The position numbers and the translations under genes were made by a program. Under the pieces are notes generated by a model, which did no database searches, had not been told where the DNA came from, and was given only the letters and a program-made list of their open reading frames with translations. DNA of 22,268 nucleotides, taken from Gammaproteobacteria bacterium. GTDB taxonomy: Bacteria; Pseudomonadota; Gammaproteobacteria; Chromatiales; Chromatiaceae. Positions 1 through 10,600 of the stretch are shown here, one piece after another. The stretch covers positions 1 to 22,268 of the forward strand of contig JAUVEG010000002.1 of assembly GCA_030594925.1 (NCBI GenBank). The letters run 5' to 3'. How positions within the stretch are numbered: position 1 is the stretch's first letter; each line of letters opens with the position of its first letter.

Positions 1-1
1 C

Positions 2-1327
2 CGTGAGCATGGACTCGATTATCTGCAACAGGCGGTTGATGCCGGATGCGTTGCTGTGGTGGCTGAAATCGATGACGAATGGGGTAGAGAGCGCATCGAG
101 GCATTGAATGCCGCTATCCCCGTGATTGCCGCCGAAAAAGTTCATGCGGGTCGCATTGCTGCAAGATTCTATGGTGACCCATCTGCGCAGCTGACGATCA
201 TTGGGTATACAGGTACCAATGGTAAAACCACCTGCGCCTGGCTGACAGCGGGTGTGCTGGAAAATTGTGCCATGATCGGAACACTTGGTAATGGCGCGCC
301 AACTGCTCTTCAGCAGGCAACGCATACCACGCCTGATGCAATTACGCTGCAGCAGATGTTTGCTGACTATCTGCAAGCAGGCATTACTGCGGTCGCGATG
401 GAGGTCTCCTCCCATGCGCTGGATCAGGAGAGAGTCGGTGGCGCGCATATTGATGTGGCGGTGTTCACCAATCTTAGTCGTGATCACCTCGATTATCACG
501 GCACGATGCAGGCGTATGGTGAAGCCAAGCAGAAGTTGTTCCACCAGCCGGGTTTGAGTTGCGTTGTGATCAACATGGATGACCCGTACGGCCAGAAAAT
601 CAGGGAGAGTCTCACGCCGGAAATGCGCTGCATCACAGTTGGCGTGAATACTTTGGAGGCGCAGCTGCGGGCATCACACATACGTCAAACCCGGCAGGGC
701 CTCAAAATGGTTCTGCACTATGAGCAGCAGCAGGTGGTGCTTGAATCTCCGCTGATCGGGCGCTTTAATGTCGACAATCTGCTGTCAGTTGCGGGAGCTT
801 TGGTTGCGGCAGGAGTACCGCTGGTTCAGTTGGTCAAACGTCTCTCCAGTGTGCCGGCAGTGCCCGGGCGTATGGAGCGTTTTGGCGGTGAGGATCAACC
901 GTTGGTCGTGGTTGATTACGCACATACGCCGGATGCGCTGAAAAATGCACTGCTTGCTGCCCGTGAACATAGTGATGGTGAGCTTATCTGCGTGTTTGGC
1001 TGTGGCGGTGATCGTGATCCCGGCAAGCGTCCATTGATGGGGGCAGTAGCCGAAGAGCTGGCGGACCGGGTTATTGTGACGGATGATAATCCACGCAGCG
1101 AGTCTGGTGACGTCATTATCGAACAAATTTTATGTGGTATGAAGCATCCGGTACGCGTTGTGCGTGATCGTCTACAGGCGATCTCTACTGCCATAGAGCA
1201 TGCGGCGGCAGGGGATCTGGTGCTGGTTGCGGGGAAGGGGCATGAAGATGTGCAGATTATTGGTGATCAACGCCATCACTTCAGTGACAGGGAAGTGGTT
1301 GCAGAGCTCCTAGGGAGTGGCCAATGA
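2..1327 (+). CDS. murE: UDP-N-acetylmuramoyl-L-alanyl-D-glutamate--2,6-diaminopimelate ligase (5' partial)
   Basis: Cytoplasmic Mur ligase that adds meso-diaminopimelate to UDP-MurNAc-L-Ala-D-Glu using ATP. The reading frame is open to the left edge (first full codon at base 2), so the N-terminal UDP-binding domain is largely outside the window. A GTG at 56 is internal, not the start. Counting from that GTG, the P-loop TGTNGKTT lies at residues 52-59. The DNPRSE motif, which recognises meso-DAP rather than lysine, lies near the C-terminus, followed by GKGHE. The order central ATPase then C-terminal ligase domain is normal. The stop overlaps the murF start (ATGA, 1324-1327). DAP specificity fits a Gram-negative wall. 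Confidence 0.97.
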   Translation, partial: REHGLDYLQQAVDAGCVAVVAEIDDEWGRERIEALNAAIPVIAAEKVHAGRIAARFYGDPSAQLTIIGYTGTNGKTTCAWLTAGVLENCAMIGTLGNGAPTALQQATHTTPDAITLQQMFADYLQAGITAVAMEVSSHALDQERVGGAHIDVAVFTNLSRDHLDYHGTMQAYGEAKQKLFHQPGLSCVVINMDDPYGQKIRESLTPEMRCITVGVNTLEAQLRASHIRQTRQGLKMVLHYEQQQVVLESPLIGRFNVDNLLSVAGALVAAGVPLVQLVKRLSSVPAVPGRMERFGGEDQPLVVVDYAHTPDALKNALLAAREHSDGELICVFGCGGDRDPGKRPLMGAVAEELADRVIVTDDNPRSESGDVIIEQILCGMKHPVRVVRDRLQAISTAIEHAAAGDLVLVAGKGHEDVQIIGDQRHHFSDREVVAELLGSGQ

Positions 1328-2697
1328 TCGATTTCTCCGTCAGCGAAGCGGCAAAGATCCTGCAGGGAGAGGTTGTCAACGGTGAAGCGCGTTTTAATGC
1401 CGTTAGCACAGATAGCCGGACGCTCAATGGTGCGGCGCTGTTTGTAGCGATTCCGGGTGATCGTTTTGATGGCCATGATTATGTGGCAATGGCGGCCGGG
1501 CAGGGTGCGGTTGCCGCATTGGTTGAGAGGAAGATCGAGAGTGAGATCCCGCAGATCGTTGTTGCTGATGTGCGCCTTGCCTTGCTGCAACTGGCCAGTG
1601 CGTGGCGCAGCAAATCGGAGGCAGTTGTTATTGCAGTGACCGGAAGCAATGGGAAAACCACTGTCAAGGAGATGCTTGCTGCGATTTTATCTCTGCAGGG
1701 TAGCGTGCTCGCAACCATCGGCAACCTGAATAACGACATAGGCGTGCCGCTGACCCTGACGCGGCTTCAGGAACATGAGTTTGCGGTGATCGAGATGGGC
1801 GCCAATCATGCGCGTGAAATTCATCAGCTTAGTATCACAACCTCTCCTCATGTGGCGTTGCTGAATAATGCCGGACGCGCCCATCTCGAAGGCTTCGGCT
1901 CCATAGAGGGGGTTGCCCGCTCCAAGGGCGAGATTGTCGATGGACTCCTCCCGGATGGTGTTTTTGTGTGTAATGGAGAGAGTCAATGGCTGCCGCTGTG
2001 GCGCGAACTGGCTGCTGATCATGAGGTCATGACATTCGGCCAAACCGAGGCCTGTGATGTGCGGCTTGAAAAAAACTCATCGACGGCAGAGTGGAATGAG
2101 GGTGGTTTTGAGCAGCAGTTTGATGTGCATGCCGGTGCACAGCGATTCATGTTGCAACTGCCGTTGGCGGGAGAGCACAATCGTATGAATGCGCTTGCAG
2201 CAGTTGCAGTGTGTGTGGCGCTTAAGATTGATCACAGGTTGATCCATGACGGTCTGAAATCAATCCGGCCTGTGCCGGGGCGGCTTTTTCCCTGCCGCAG
2301 TGCTGCAGGAGTGCGCATTATTGATGATACCTATAATGCCAACCCGGACTCGGTCACGGCGGCGATAACTGTGCTGGGGGATTTTTCCGCACGCAGGGTG
2401 CTGGTGCTTGGTGATCTGGCCGAGTTGGGGGGCGATGTTGAAGCCATTCATGCTGATCTTGGAAGAGTGGCGGCGCAGCGCGGCATCGACAGACTCTATA
2501 CGCTCGGGCCGATGAGCGCCGCTGCTGCTGCCGCCTTTGGCGACAATGGCTTTGCCTTTAATGACATCGATGCATTGAATAATGCCCTGCAATCACAACT
2601 GGATGATCAGTATATCGTACTGGTCAAAGGTTCACGCGCCGCTCGTATGGAGCGTGTTGTTGAGGCGTTGACAACAAATGAGGATATCGGATGCTGA
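1324..2697 (+). CDS. murF: UDP-N-acetylmuramoyl-tripeptide--D-alanyl-D-alanine ligase
   Basis: Last cytoplasmic Mur ligase: joins D-Ala-D-Ala (made by the Ddl encoded downstream) to the UDP-MurNAc-tripeptide. It is 457 residues, a normal MurF length. The N-terminal domain carries the STDSR stretch (residues 28-32) typical of the UDP-substrate domain, the P-loop TGSNGKTT is at 106-113, and the C-terminal domain contains the [12 protein letters not shown] segment characteristic of MurF. ATG overlaps the murE stop by four bases, and its own stop overlaps the mraY start by seven, consistent with translational coupling. Confidence 0.98.
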   Translation: MIDFSVSEAAKILQGEVVNGEARFNAVSTDSRTLNGAALFVAIPGDRFDGHDYVAMAAGQGAVAALVERKIESEIPQIVVADVRLALLQLASAWRSKSEAVVIAVTGSNGKTTVKEMLAAILSLQGSVLATIGNLNNDIGVPLTLTRLQEHEFAVIEMGANHAREIHQLSITTSPHVALLNNAGRAHLEGFGSIEGVARSKGEIVDGLLPDGVFVCNGESQWLPLWRELAADHEVMTFGQTEACDVRLEKNSSTAEWNEGGFEQQFDVHAGAQRFMLQLPLAGEHNRMNALAAVAVCVALKIDHRLIHDGLKSIRPVPGRLFPCRSAAGVRIIDDTYNANPDSVTAAITVLGDFSARRVLVLGDLAELGGDVEAIHADLGRVAAQRGIDRLYTLGPMSAAAAAAFGDNGFAFNDIDALNNALQSQLDDQYIVLVKGSRAARMERVVEALTTNEDIGC

Positions 2698-3770
2698 TCT
2701 ATCTGGCTGACTATCTGGCGCAATTCGAGAGTGGCTTCAGCGTCTTTCAATATCAGACGCTGCGCATCATCCTCAGTGTGTTGACGGCATTGGTGGTCTC
2801 TTTTGTGATTGGACCGGCAATGATTCGCAAGCTTGCCACCTACAAGGGGCAGCCGGTGCGAAATGACGGGCCGGAGAGCCATTTCGCCAAGGCGGGAACA
2901 CCGACCATGGGCGGTGCGTTGATTCTGGTTGCAGTCAGTGTCAGCACCCTGCTGTGGGCGGATCTGGGAAACCGTTATGTGTGGATCGTTCTGCTCACCA
3001 CGTTGGCATTCGGCGGTGTGGGACTGGTGGATGATTACAAGAAGCTGGTCATGCAGGATCCCAAAGGGCTTGCCTCCCGCTATAAATATTTGTGGCAATC
3101 GCTGTTTGGCTTTGCTGCGGCCATGGCGCTCTACCTCACCGCAACAGAGCCGCAGGAGACACAGCTGTTTGTTCCCTTTTTCAAGGATGTGGCATTGGAC
3201 CTGGGCATCTTCTATGTGGTGCTGGCCTACTTTGTCATCGTTGGCACCTCCAATGCGGTCAATCTGACGGATGGCCTTGATGGTCTGGCGATTGTACCGA
3301 CGATCCTGGTTGCCGGAGGCTTGATGATTTTTGCCTACCTCTCTGGACACGTCAAGTTCGCAGAGTATTTGCAGATCCCCTATCTCTCCGGGGTCGGCGA
3401 GGTGGCCATCTTTTGCGCAGCACTGCTGGGCGCAGGCATCGGTTTCCTGTGGTTCAACACCCATCCTGCAATGGTCTTTATGGGAGATATCGGAGCACTT
3501 GCAATCGGCGCGGCGCTTGGCGTGGTCGCTGTTGCAGTGCGTCAGGAGCTGGTGCTGATGATCATGGGCGGAATTTTTGTGGTCGAGACATTGTCGGTCA
3601 TTATTCAGGTCGCCTCGTTCAAAATGACAGGCAAACGCGTGTTTCGCATGGCGCCGTTGCATCATCACTACGAACTCAAAGGGTGGCCGGAACCGCGAGT
3701 CATTGTCAGGTTCTGGATTATCAGTCTTATCCTGGTGTTGATCGGACTCGCCACGTTGAAACTTCGATGA
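2691..3770 (+). CDS. mraY: Phospho-N-acetylmuramoyl-pentapeptide transferase
   Basis: Polytopic inner-membrane enzyme that transfers phospho-MurNAc-pentapeptide to undecaprenyl phosphate, giving lipid I. It is 359 residues, as expected, with about ten hydrophobic segments. Visible active-site motifs are the paired aspartates in GLVDDYKK (D114, D115), [10 protein letters not shown] at 191-200, the MGDIG aspartate (D266) and the HHH triad at 324-326 in [11 protein letters not shown]. It starts inside the end of murF and is followed by a short gap before murD, the first non-overlapping junction in the operon. Confidence 0.98.
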   Translation: MLIYLADYLAQFESGFSVFQYQTLRIILSVLTALVVSFVIGPAMIRKLATYKGQPVRNDGPESHFAKAGTPTMGGALILVAVSVSTLLWADLGNRYVWIVLLTTLAFGGVGLVDDYKKLVMQDPKGLASRYKYLWQSLFGFAAAMALYLTATEPQETQLFVPFFKDVALDLGIFYVVLAYFVIVGTSNAVNLTDGLDGLAIVPTILVAGGLMIFAYLSGHVKFAEYLQIPYLSGVGEVAIFCAALLGAGIGFLWFNTHPAMVFMGDIGALAIGAALGVVAVAVRQELVLMIMGGIFVVETLSVIIQVASFKMTGKRVFRMAPLHHHYELKGWPEPRVIVRFWIISLILVLIGLATLKLR

Positions 3771-3780
3771 CAGATTACAA

Positions 3781-5151
3781 ATGAGCACAGCAATCGAGAG
3801 CAACATGATCAAACAGCAGGTGGGAGCTCCCATGACCCTGGTAGTGGGTCTGGGGCCTACCGGGCTCTCCTGCGTGCGTTTTCTGGCTGGCGGGGATGTC
3901 CGCCTGGCCGTCATCGATAGTCGTGATCATCCCCCTTGTTTACAGCAGCTGCGTGATGAATTTCCGGATGTGGCGCTCTTTACCGGTGCTTTTGAAGCAG
4001 ATGTTTTCGAGGCTGCCGAGCGTTTGATCGTGAGCCCCGGGGTCTCCCTGAAAGAGCCGCTGATAGAGCAGGCTATCTCGCGCGGCATCGAGGTGATTGG
4101 TGATGTCGAACTGTTTTTGCGAGAGGTCTCTGTGCCGGTTGTGGCAATTACCGGATCCAACGGCAAGAGCACGGTAACGACTCTGCTGGGAGAGATGGCG
4201 AAAGTTGCCGGTCTTCGCGCCGGTGTTGGAGGCAATCTTGGCACGCCGGTGCTGGAATTGCTGGATGAGGCCAATGAGCTCTATATCCTGGAGCTCTCCA
4301 GTTTTCAGCTGGAGACAATTTGCAGCTTGCGGGCAACAGCGGCCGTCATCCTGAATCTCAGCGCTGATCATCTGGATCGTTATGAATCTTATGACGAATA
4401 CGTGCAGGCAAAGGCGGTGATTTACCGCAATGCCAAAACTGCGATCGTCAATCTGGATGATTCTGCTGCGATGCGGCCGGCTAAAAATGCTCGTTCCATC
4501 AGCTTTTGCATGCAGGCTCCACAGCCGGATCAATATGGTATCTGTGATATCGATGGTGTGCAGTGGTTGTGTAGAGGAGAGCAGCTTCTGCTGCAAACTT
4601 CTGAAATTCCTGCTGCCGGAAAACACAACCAGGCAAATGCGCTGGCTGCGCTGGCGCTTGGTGAAGCCGTTGGCTTGCCGATGGATGCCATGCTGCTGGC
4701 TATCAGGAATTTTCGCGGACTTGCCCACCGTACATGGTTCGTTGCTGAAGTCAATCATGTGCGCTGGTACAACGACTCCAAGGGGACAAATGTCGGCGCC
4801 TCTATCGCTGCGCTGGAGGGGCTGGATATGGCGGACGGGAGCCGCTCCATCCTGATTGCAGGAGGAGATTGCAAAGGGGCTGATTTTTCCCCGCTTGCGG
4901 CTCTGTTGCCAGCCTATGTGCGCGCCCTGGTGTTGATCGGGCGTGATGCATCGCACATTGACGAAGCTGTCGACGGGGCTGTGTCAAGCGTTAGTGCGGT
5001 CGATATGAATGATGCCGTCAGGCTTGCTGCGGGCCTCGCCCATCCGGGCGACAGGGTGTTGTTGTCTCCAGCCTGCGCCAGTTTTGATATGTATGAAAAT
5101 TATATGCAGCGTGGCGAAGCTTTCATGGAAGCCGTCGGGAGGCTTGCCTGA
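3781..5151 (+). CDS. murD: UDP-N-acetylmuramoyl-L-alanine--D-glutamate ligase
   Basis: Adds D-glutamate to UDP-MurNAc-L-Ala in the cytoplasm. From the first ATG it is 456 residues, with a Rossmann-like N-terminus VVGLGPTGLS, P-loop TGSNGKST at 124-131, and the LSADHLDRY segment typical of MurD. The start is uncertain. ATG 3781 has no visible ribosome-binding site, ATG 3805 has GAGAG about six bases upstream, and ATG 3832 has GTGGGAG upstream but leaves only two residues before the dinucleotide-fold strand. ATG 3805 gives a typical N-terminus and is a reasonable alternative. The stop overlaps the ftsW ATG by one base. Confidence 0.96.
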   Translation: MSTAIESNMIKQQVGAPMTLVVGLGPTGLSCVRFLAGGDVRLAVIDSRDHPPCLQQLRDEFPDVALFTGAFEADVFEAAERLIVSPGVSLKEPLIEQAISRGIEVIGDVELFLREVSVPVVAITGSNGKSTVTTLLGEMAKVAGLRAGVGGNLGTPVLELLDEANELYILELSSFQLETICSLRATAAVILNLSADHLDRYESYDEYVQAKAVIYRNAKTAIVNLDDSAAMRPAKNARSISFCMQAPQPDQYGICDIDGVQWLCRGEQLLLQTSEIPAAGKHNQANALAALALGEAVGLPMDAMLLAIRNFRGLAHRTWFVAEVNHVRWYNDSKGTNVGASIAALEGLDMADGSRSILIAGGDCKGADFSPLAALLPAYVRALVLIGRDASHIDEAVDGAVSSVSAVDMNDAVRLAAGLAHPGDRVLLSPACASFDMYENYMQRGEAFMEAVGRLA

Positions 5152-6305
5152 TGGAAGCGATCATGCAACAGAGAGATGGGAAAATATGGCAGATGCCGCA
5201 GCTGGATTACCCACTACTGACAGCAGCCCTGGCATTGTTGCTGTTTGGGATCGTGATGGTGGGCTCGGCAACCATACATCGCTACGCTGCTGCGCCCTAC
5301 TTTTTCGTTAGTCGCCATCTGTTTGCCGTCATGCTGGGTTTGGCAGCAGCTGTGATTGTCATGCGCATCCCGATTGATCGCTGGGAACGCTGGGCTCCGC
5401 TGCTCTATATTGTGGGTATTGTGCTGCTGGTGCTGGTGCTGATTCCAGGAGTAGGGCGTACTGTCAATGGCGCGCAGCGCTGGATCTCACTGGGTGGTTT
5501 CAATCTGCAGAGTTCCGAGTTTATGAAGTTGTTTGTGATGCTCTACCTGGCTGGATATCTCAAGCGTAAGCACCTGGAGGTCACGACCAGTGTGTGGGGG
5601 TTTGTCAGACCACTGCTGCCGGTTCTGCTCGCAGCGGCACTGATCATGCTGGAACCTGATATGGGGACTACAGTGGTGTTGCTGTTCACCGCCTTTGGCA
5701 TGCTGTTTCTCGGAGGGGTGCCGATACGCCAGTACCTGGTTCTGTTTGCCGTTGCCGTTGTGTCGCTGGGTGTACTGGTGGTCGTAGAGCCCTATCGCAT
5801 GAAGCGCGTCACCTCTTTTATGGATCCCTTTGCCGACCCGCTCAACAGCGGTTATCAGCTCTCCAATGCATTGATCGCATTTGGACGTGGTGAGTGGAGT
5901 GGCGTCGGACTCGGGGAGGGGGTGCAAAAGCTTTTCTACCTCCCGGAAGCGCATAACGATTTTCTGATGGCAGTGATCGGTGAGGAGTTCGGTCTGTTTG
6001 GCACGGTGGTGATTATTTCCCTGTTTGCTTTTATCAGCTGGCGCGCATTCCGCATTGGCGCCATGGCGGAGAAGCAGGGCAAGCGCTTTGCAGCCCATAT
6101 CGCCTATGGCTGTGGATTGTGGATTGGTTTTCAGGCGTTTATCAATATAGGCGTTAATCTTGGTCTGCTTCCCACCAAGGGGTTGACTTTGCCGCTGATG
6201 AGCTATGGAGGCAACAGTATCATTGTTGCCTGTCTGGTAATTGCAATGTTACAGCGCATCCATCTTGAAGTTGTTCCCAAAGAAAGTAAACGGAGCTCGA
6301 AATGA
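5151..6305 (+). CDS. ftsW: SEDS-family septal peptidoglycan polymerase FtsW
   Basis: Polytopic inner-membrane glycosyltransferase of the divisome that polymerises lipid II with a class B PBP partner (FtsI, expected upstream of murE). It is 384 residues with around ten transmembrane segments. SEDS hallmarks are NGAQRWI near 106-112, QSSEFMKL near 120-127, YQLSNALIAFGRGEWSG near 235-251, and PEAHNDF at 265-271, whose aspartate (D270) corresponds to the catalytic acid of SEDS enzymes. A second in-frame ATG at 5163 is possible, but the first directly overlaps the murD stop. The location between murD and murG supports FtsW rather than RodA. Confidence 0.97.
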   Translation: MEAIMQQRDGKIWQMPQLDYPLLTAALALLLFGIVMVGSATIHRYAAAPYFFVSRHLFAVMLGLAAAVIVMRIPIDRWERWAPLLYIVGIVLLVLVLIPGVGRTVNGAQRWISLGGFNLQSSEFMKLFVMLYLAGYLKRKHLEVTTSVWGFVRPLLPVLLAAALIMLEPDMGTTVVLLFTAFGMLFLGGVPIRQYLVLFAVAVVSLGVLVVVEPYRMKRVTSFMDPFADPLNSGYQLSNALIAFGRGEWSGVGLGEGVQKLFYLPEAHNDFLMAVIGEEFGLFGTVVIISLFAFISWRAFRIGAMAEKQGKRFAAHIAYGCGLWIGFQAFINIGVNLGLLPTKGLTLPLMSYGGNSIIVACLVIAMLQRIHLEVVPKESKRSSK

Positions 6306-7372
6306 AGCACGTCATTATCATGGCCGGGGGAACCGGAGGACATGTCTATCCTGCGCTGGCGACTGCGAAAGAGATGATCTCAAGAGGCTACACGGTCAGT
6401 TGGCTGGGAGCTCCGGACAGCTTTGAATCACGGCTTGTTCCACAGCATAATATCGAGTTTGATGTGGTCAATATCAAGGGGCTGCGCGGTAATGGCGTCA
6501 AGCGCATGTTGACAGCCCCGTTTCTATTGACGCAATCACTGCTGCAGGCGCTGGCAGTGATGCGTCACAGAAAACCGGCGCTGGTTGTCGGTATGGGGGG
6601 CTTCGCCTCCGGTCCTGGTGGCGTGGCTGCACGCCTGACAGGAAGGCCGCTGGTGATTCATGAACAGAATGCGATTGCCGGAGTCACCAACAAGCTGCTA
6701 TCCAGGTTTGCCACCGCGATTTGTGAAGCATTTCCGGGAACCTTCAGAGCGTCGAAAAAAGTGACTACGACGGGGAATCCTGTGCGTGCGGAGATAGCTG
6801 CAATAGCGCCTCCCGCAGAACGCATGGCCCGGCGCGAGGGGCCGGTACAGGTGCTGGTTGTTGGGGGGTCTCTCGGTGCTGCAACGCTAAATGAAGTGGT
6901 TCCTGAAGCGCTGGCCCTCATTGATGAAGCGCAGCGTCCAGCCATCGGGCATCAATCAGGGCGTAATAAAGAGCAGGAGACACTGCAGGCCTATGAAGAT
7001 GCCGGGGTGAAATCATGGGTTGTCGAATTTATTGATGATATGGCGGAAGCCTATAGCTGGGCGGATCTGATGATTTGCCGCAGCGGCGCACTGACCGTTT
7101 CCGAGCTTGCTGCGGCTGGTGTTGCCTCGATACTGGTTCCCTACCCCTATGCGGTGGATGACCATCAGACCCTCAATGCGCGTTATCTTGCTGACCAGGG
7201 GGCTGCAGTCATTTTGCAGCAGCGTGATATGAGTGCTGCAGTGCTGGCGCAGAAAATTCGCAATCTTGACCGTAACAGGCTGCTGCATATGGCGCAGAAA
7301 GCACGGCTGCTCGCAAGGAGCGATGCGACTTCACAGGTTGTCGAAATTTGTGAAAGGGTGATGATGCGATGA
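6302..7372 (+). CDS. murG: UDP-N-acetylglucosamine--MurNAc-(pentapeptide) pyrophosphoryl-undecaprenol GlcNAc transferase
   Basis: Peripheral inner-membrane GT28 transferase that adds GlcNAc to lipid I to give lipid II. It has 356 residues in two Rossmann-like halves. The N-terminal glycine-rich loop GGTGGH is at 9-14, with the acceptor-site histidine H14. [11 protein letters not shown] and the second glycine loop GGSLGA follow, and the C-terminal UDP-GlcNAc pocket is seen in [11 protein letters not shown] and [10 protein letters not shown]. It overlaps ftsW and murC with ATGA junctions. Nothing looks abnormal. Confidence 0.98.
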   Translation: MKHVIIMAGGTGGHVYPALATAKEMISRGYTVSWLGAPDSFESRLVPQHNIEFDVVNIKGLRGNGVKRMLTAPFLLTQSLLQALAVMRHRKPALVVGMGGFASGPGGVAARLTGRPLVIHEQNAIAGVTNKLLSRFATAICEAFPGTFRASKKVTTTGNPVRAEIAAIAPPAERMARREGPVQVLVVGGSLGAATLNEVVPEALALIDEAQRPAIGHQSGRNKEQETLQAYEDAGVKSWVVEFIDDMAEAYSWADLMICRSGALTVSELAAAGVASILVPYPYAVDDHQTLNARYLADQGAAVILQQRDMSAAVLAQKIRNLDRNRLLHMAQKARLLARSDATSQVVEICERVMMR

Positions 7373-8802
7373 CGACACAGGGCATCATGCCGGAGAGCCG
7401 TGCAATGGAGGCGATGCGTATGCGCGTTTCGCATCTCTACTTTGTGGGCATCGGCGGTTCGGGCATGAATGGTATCGCGCAGGTGATGGTCAATCTCGGC
7501 TACCGGGTCTCAGGCTCGGATCTATCCGACAATGCAGCGGTGCGGCAGTTGCGCAGTATGGGCGCAACAATTTATCAGAGCCATGCGGCAGAGCAGGTTG
7601 AAGGTTGTGATGCGATAGTGGTCTCTACGGCGATTCGTGATGATAATCCGGAGGTGCTTTACGCCAGGGAAAAACGCATCCCGGTGGTGCCGCGTGCCGA
7701 GATGCTGGCCGAGTTGATGCGTTTTCGCTATGGCATCGCGGTCGCAGGAACCCATGGAAAAACCACCGCCACCAGCCTGGTGACCAGCCTGCTTGCGGAG
7801 GGAGGACTGGATCCGACCTTTGTTATTGGCGGGCTGTTGAATTCAGCCGGAGCCAATGCGCAGTTGGGCGCCAGTGATTACCTGGTCGCAGAGGCTGATG
7901 AGAGCGATGCCTCGTTTCTCTATCTGCAGCCGATGATCTCTGTGATCACGAATATCGATCATGACCATATGGAGACCTATGGTGGGGATTTCGAGCGGCT
8001 GCGCCAGACATTTGTAGAGTTTCTGCATCATCTGCCTTTCTATGGACTGGCAGTCATGTGCATTGATGACCCCGAAGTGCGCAGCCTGATCCCCCGGGTA
8101 ACGCGTCGTGTGATCACCTATGGTCAGTCGCAGGATGCCGATGTGCGCATTCTTAATGTAGAGCAGCAGGGGATGCGCACCACGTTCAAGGTACAGTGTG
8201 CCGATAGCGAGGTTGTTGATATCAATCTCAATATGCCGGGCCAGCACAATGTATTGAATGCGGTAGCAGCGATTGCAGTCGCGCGTGAATTGGGTGTGGA
8301 TAATGCAGCTATTCAGCGCGCACTGGAGAATTTTGCAGGAATTGGCAGGCGTTTCCAGAGTCAGGATTTCAACTGGAAGGGTGGTAGGGTGATGCTGGTC
8401 GATGATTACGGCCATCATCCGCGTGAAGTGGCCGCAACGATCACTGCTGTCAGGGCGGGCTGGCCGCAGCGGCGTTTGATACTGGCATTTCAACCGCACC
8501 GCTATAGCCGCACCCAGGAGCAGTTTGAAGATTTCACAGTGGTTCTCTCGAGCGTGGATGTGCTGCTGTTGAACGAGGTCTATGCCGCCGGAGAGTCATC
8601 GATCAGTGGTGCTGACGGGCGTGCACTGGCTGCCGCCATCCGCACCAGGGGGCAGATCAACCCCATTTTTGTTGAGCAGCTTGACGAGCTGCCGCGTGCG
8701 CTGGCTGCCGTGCTGGAGCCGGATGACGTGGTGTTGATGATGGGCGCCGGCAGCATTGGACAGGTTGCTGCGAAGCTGCCTCAGCTTGTGGGGGCGCTCT
8801 GA
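7369..8802 (+). CDS. murC: UDP-N-acetylmuramate--L-alanine ligase
   Basis: First Mur ligase: attaches L-alanine to UDP-MurNAc in the cytoplasm. It is 477 residues from the ATG that overlaps the murG stop. The uridine-binding loop GIGGSGMNG is around 27-35, the P-loop GTHGKTT at 127-133, and the C-terminal domain contains [10 protein letters not shown], typical of MurC. In-frame ATGs at residues 7, 13, 16 and 18 leave the exact N-terminus somewhat open, since about 18 residues precede the first conserved strand. TGATG overlap with murB. Confidence 0.98.
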   Translation: MTTQGIMPESRAMEAMRMRVSHLYFVGIGGSGMNGIAQVMVNLGYRVSGSDLSDNAAVRQLRSMGATIYQSHAAEQVEGCDAIVVSTAIRDDNPEVLYAREKRIPVVPRAEMLAELMRFRYGIAVAGTHGKTTATSLVTSLLAEGGLDPTFVIGGLLNSAGANAQLGASDYLVAEADESDASFLYLQPMISVITNIDHDHMETYGGDFERLRQTFVEFLHHLPFYGLAVMCIDDPEVRSLIPRVTRRVITYGQSQDADVRILNVEQQGMRTTFKVQCADSEVVDINLNMPGQHNVLNAVAAIAVARELGVDNAAIQRALENFAGIGRRFQSQDFNWKGGRVMLVDDYGHHPREVAATITAVRAGWPQRRLILAFQPHRYSRTQEQFEDFTVVLSSVDVLLLNEVYAAGESSISGADGRALAAAIRTRGQINPIFVEQLDELPRALAAVLEPDDVVLMMGAGSIGQVAAKLPQLVGAL

Positions 8803-9680
8803 TGCGCCATCTGCGTGGAGAGCTGATGCAACAGGAGCCGATGGGGCCTCACTGCAGCTGGCGCACGGGTGGAGTCGTGAAACAGCTGTTTCGACCGGAA
8901 AACACGGCTGATCTGCAGCTGTTTCTACATCAGCTTGCTGATGATGAGCAGCTCATCTGGGTCGGATTGGGAAGCAACCTGCTGGTGCGTGACGGTGGTT
9001 TTGACGGTAGTGTGATTCTCACAAAGGGGAGATTTCAGCAGCTTGGAATCAGTGATGACATGCTCTCAGCGCAAGCTGGTGTGAGTTGTGCAAAGGTGGC
9101 AAGAGAGAGCGCTAAACAGGGTTACTGCGGGCTTGAATTTTTTGCCGGCATCCCCGGTACTATCGGTGGCGCCCTGGCCATGAATGCCGGCGCTTTCGGT
9201 GGCGTGACCTGGGAAAATGTTATTAAGGTTGAAACCATTGATCGCCACGGCAATATCAGAACGCGTTTGCCGGAAGATTTTGAAGTGCGTTACCGCGAGG
9301 TAATCCGGCCTGACGATGAGTATTTTCTGCGCGGATGGTTTCGTCAGCAGCATGGTGATGTCAATAAAGCACAGCAGCAAATCCGACATTTGCTTGAACG
9401 TCGCGCACAAACACAGCCAACTACCCAGGCAAGCTGTGGCTCGACATTCCGAAACCCCGAAGGTGATTTTGCGGCGCGTCTGATCGAGTCCGCAGGCCTT
9501 AAGGGCCACTGTATCGGAGGCGCCTGTGTCTCTGAAAAACATGCAAATTTCATTATCAATCGTGGTGATGCCACGGCAACAGATATTGAGCTGCTGATGG
9601 GATATGTACAGCAGCAGGTATTCCGGCAAAGCAGTATCTCCCTGCAGGCCGAAGTGCATATTGTAGGGGAGGCGGCATGA
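8802..9680 (+). CDS. murB: UDP-N-acetylenolpyruvoylglucosamine reductase (type II-like)
   Basis: FAD- and NADPH-dependent reductase that completes UDP-MurNAc synthesis. At 292 residues it is shorter than the roughly 340-residue enterobacterial (type I) enzyme, and the sequence fits type II MurB. FAD-binding motifs are GSNLLVRDGG at 57-66 and GIPGTIGGALAMNAGA at 116-131. The proton-donating serine is S214 in CGSTFRNP, and the C-terminal catalytic glutamate is in LQAEVHIVG (E284). Starts in the murC stop and ends overlapping the ddl start. Confidence 0.96.
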   Translation: MRHLRGELMQQEPMGPHCSWRTGGVVKQLFRPENTADLQLFLHQLADDEQLIWVGLGSNLLVRDGGFDGSVILTKGRFQQLGISDDMLSAQAGVSCAKVARESAKQGYCGLEFFAGIPGTIGGALAMNAGAFGGVTWENVIKVETIDRHGNIRTRLPEDFEVRYREVIRPDDEYFLRGWFRQQHGDVNKAQQQIRHLLERRAQTQPTTQASCGSTFRNPEGDFAARLIESAGLKGHCIGGACVSEKHANFIINRGDATATDIELLMGYVQQQVFRQSSISLQAEVHIVGEAA

Positions 9681-10600
9681 GTGATGCGCAGCAGTTTGGA
9701 AAGGTGGCAGTACTGATGGGCGGAACATCGGCCGAACGTGAAGTATCGCTGAACAGTGGTCGTGCCGTTCTCGACGGGCTGCTTCGCCGCGGCGTCGATG
9801 CCCATGCTGTAGATATCACCACTGCAAAGGATTTCGTGGATCTCTATCAACACAACTATGAGCGCGCCTTTATCGTGCTGCACGGCAGGGGTGGCGAAGA
9901 CGGACAGATTCAGGGTGCGCTGCAAACGCTGGGCATCCCCTATACCGGTAGCGGGGTGATGGGATCCGCTATCGCCATGGATAAATACCGCACCAAGCTG
10001 ATGTGGGGAGGCGTTGGATTGCCGACGCCAGACTATCAATTGCTGCGCAATCCCTCTGATTTGAAACTGGCAGCCGCGTTAAGTTTTCCTCTCATGATCA
10101 AACCCGCAAATGAAGGTTCCAGTATCGGTATGTCGCGTGTCACTACTGAAGCTGAACTCGATCAGGCATGGCAGGTGGCCCGTGAGTATGACCCAATTGT
10201 GATTGCAGAGCGGTGGATCACTGGAAGTGAATATACAGTCGCCATTCTGGGTAGTGATGCGCTGCCGGTGATTCGTCTGCAGACGCCCAATGAGTTTTAT
10301 GATTATGAGGCCAAGTATCAATCGGATGAGACCGGGTATCACATCCCTTCGGGTCTCGATTCCATCAGGGAGGAGCGTGCGCAGGCTGTTGCGATGGAGG
10401 CATTTTCTGCAGTAGGAGCGAATGGCTGGGGGCGCGTCGATATGATGATCGATGAGGCTGGCGCAATGTGGCTGATTGAGATCAATACCGTGCCGGGGAT
10501 GACTGATCACAGCCTGGTGCCGATGGCGGCAAAGGCTCAGGGTATCAGTTTTGATGAGCTGGTGTGGAAAATTTTGCAGCAGACGCTGGAGCAAGCCTGA
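9677..10600 (+). CDS. ddl: D-alanine--D-alanine ligase
   Basis: ATP-grasp enzyme that makes the D-Ala-D-Ala dipeptide used by MurF. It is 307 residues, the length of DdlB-type ligases. The N-terminal substrate motif GGTSAEREVSLNSG is at 15-28, the ATP-grasp lysine loop is in KPANEGSSIGM, and the C-terminal metal and phosphate-binding stretch is EINTVPGMTDHSLVP. Position between murB and ftsQ matches ddlB of other gammaproteobacteria. The four-base overlap with murB and one-base overlap with ftsQ imply coupled translation. Confidence 0.97.
   Translation: MSDAQQFGKVAVLMGGTSAEREVSLNSGRAVLDGLLRRGVDAHAVDITTAKDFVDLYQHNYERAFIVLHGRGGEDGQIQGALQTLGIPYTGSGVMGSAIAMDKYRTKLMWGGVGLPTPDYQLLRNPSDLKLAAALSFPLMIKPANEGSSIGMSRVTTEAELDQAWQVAREYDPIVIAERWITGSEYTVAILGSDALPVIRLQTPNEFYDYEAKYQSDETGYHIPSGLDSIREERAQAVAMEAFSAVGANGWGRVDMMIDEAGAMWLIEINTVPGMTDHSLVPMAAKAQGISFDELVWKILQQTLEQA

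Noticed and set aside
2607..3914. 435-codon open frame on the minus strand opposite mraY
   Set aside because: It is antisense to a fully conserved mraY, is rich in His, Gln and Arg as expected from a mirrored membrane-protein frame, and matches no family pattern.
5487..6098. 203-codon minus-strand frame within ftsW, and similar frames opposite murD, murC, murB and lpxC
   Set aside because: All are shadows of conserved plus-strand genes with His/Gln/Arg-rich composition.
10564..10599. Upstream GTG start for ftsQ inside ddl
   Set aside because: The ATG at 10600 overlaps the ddl stop in the same way as the other operon junctions; the extension adds residues from the ddl C-terminal region in another frame.
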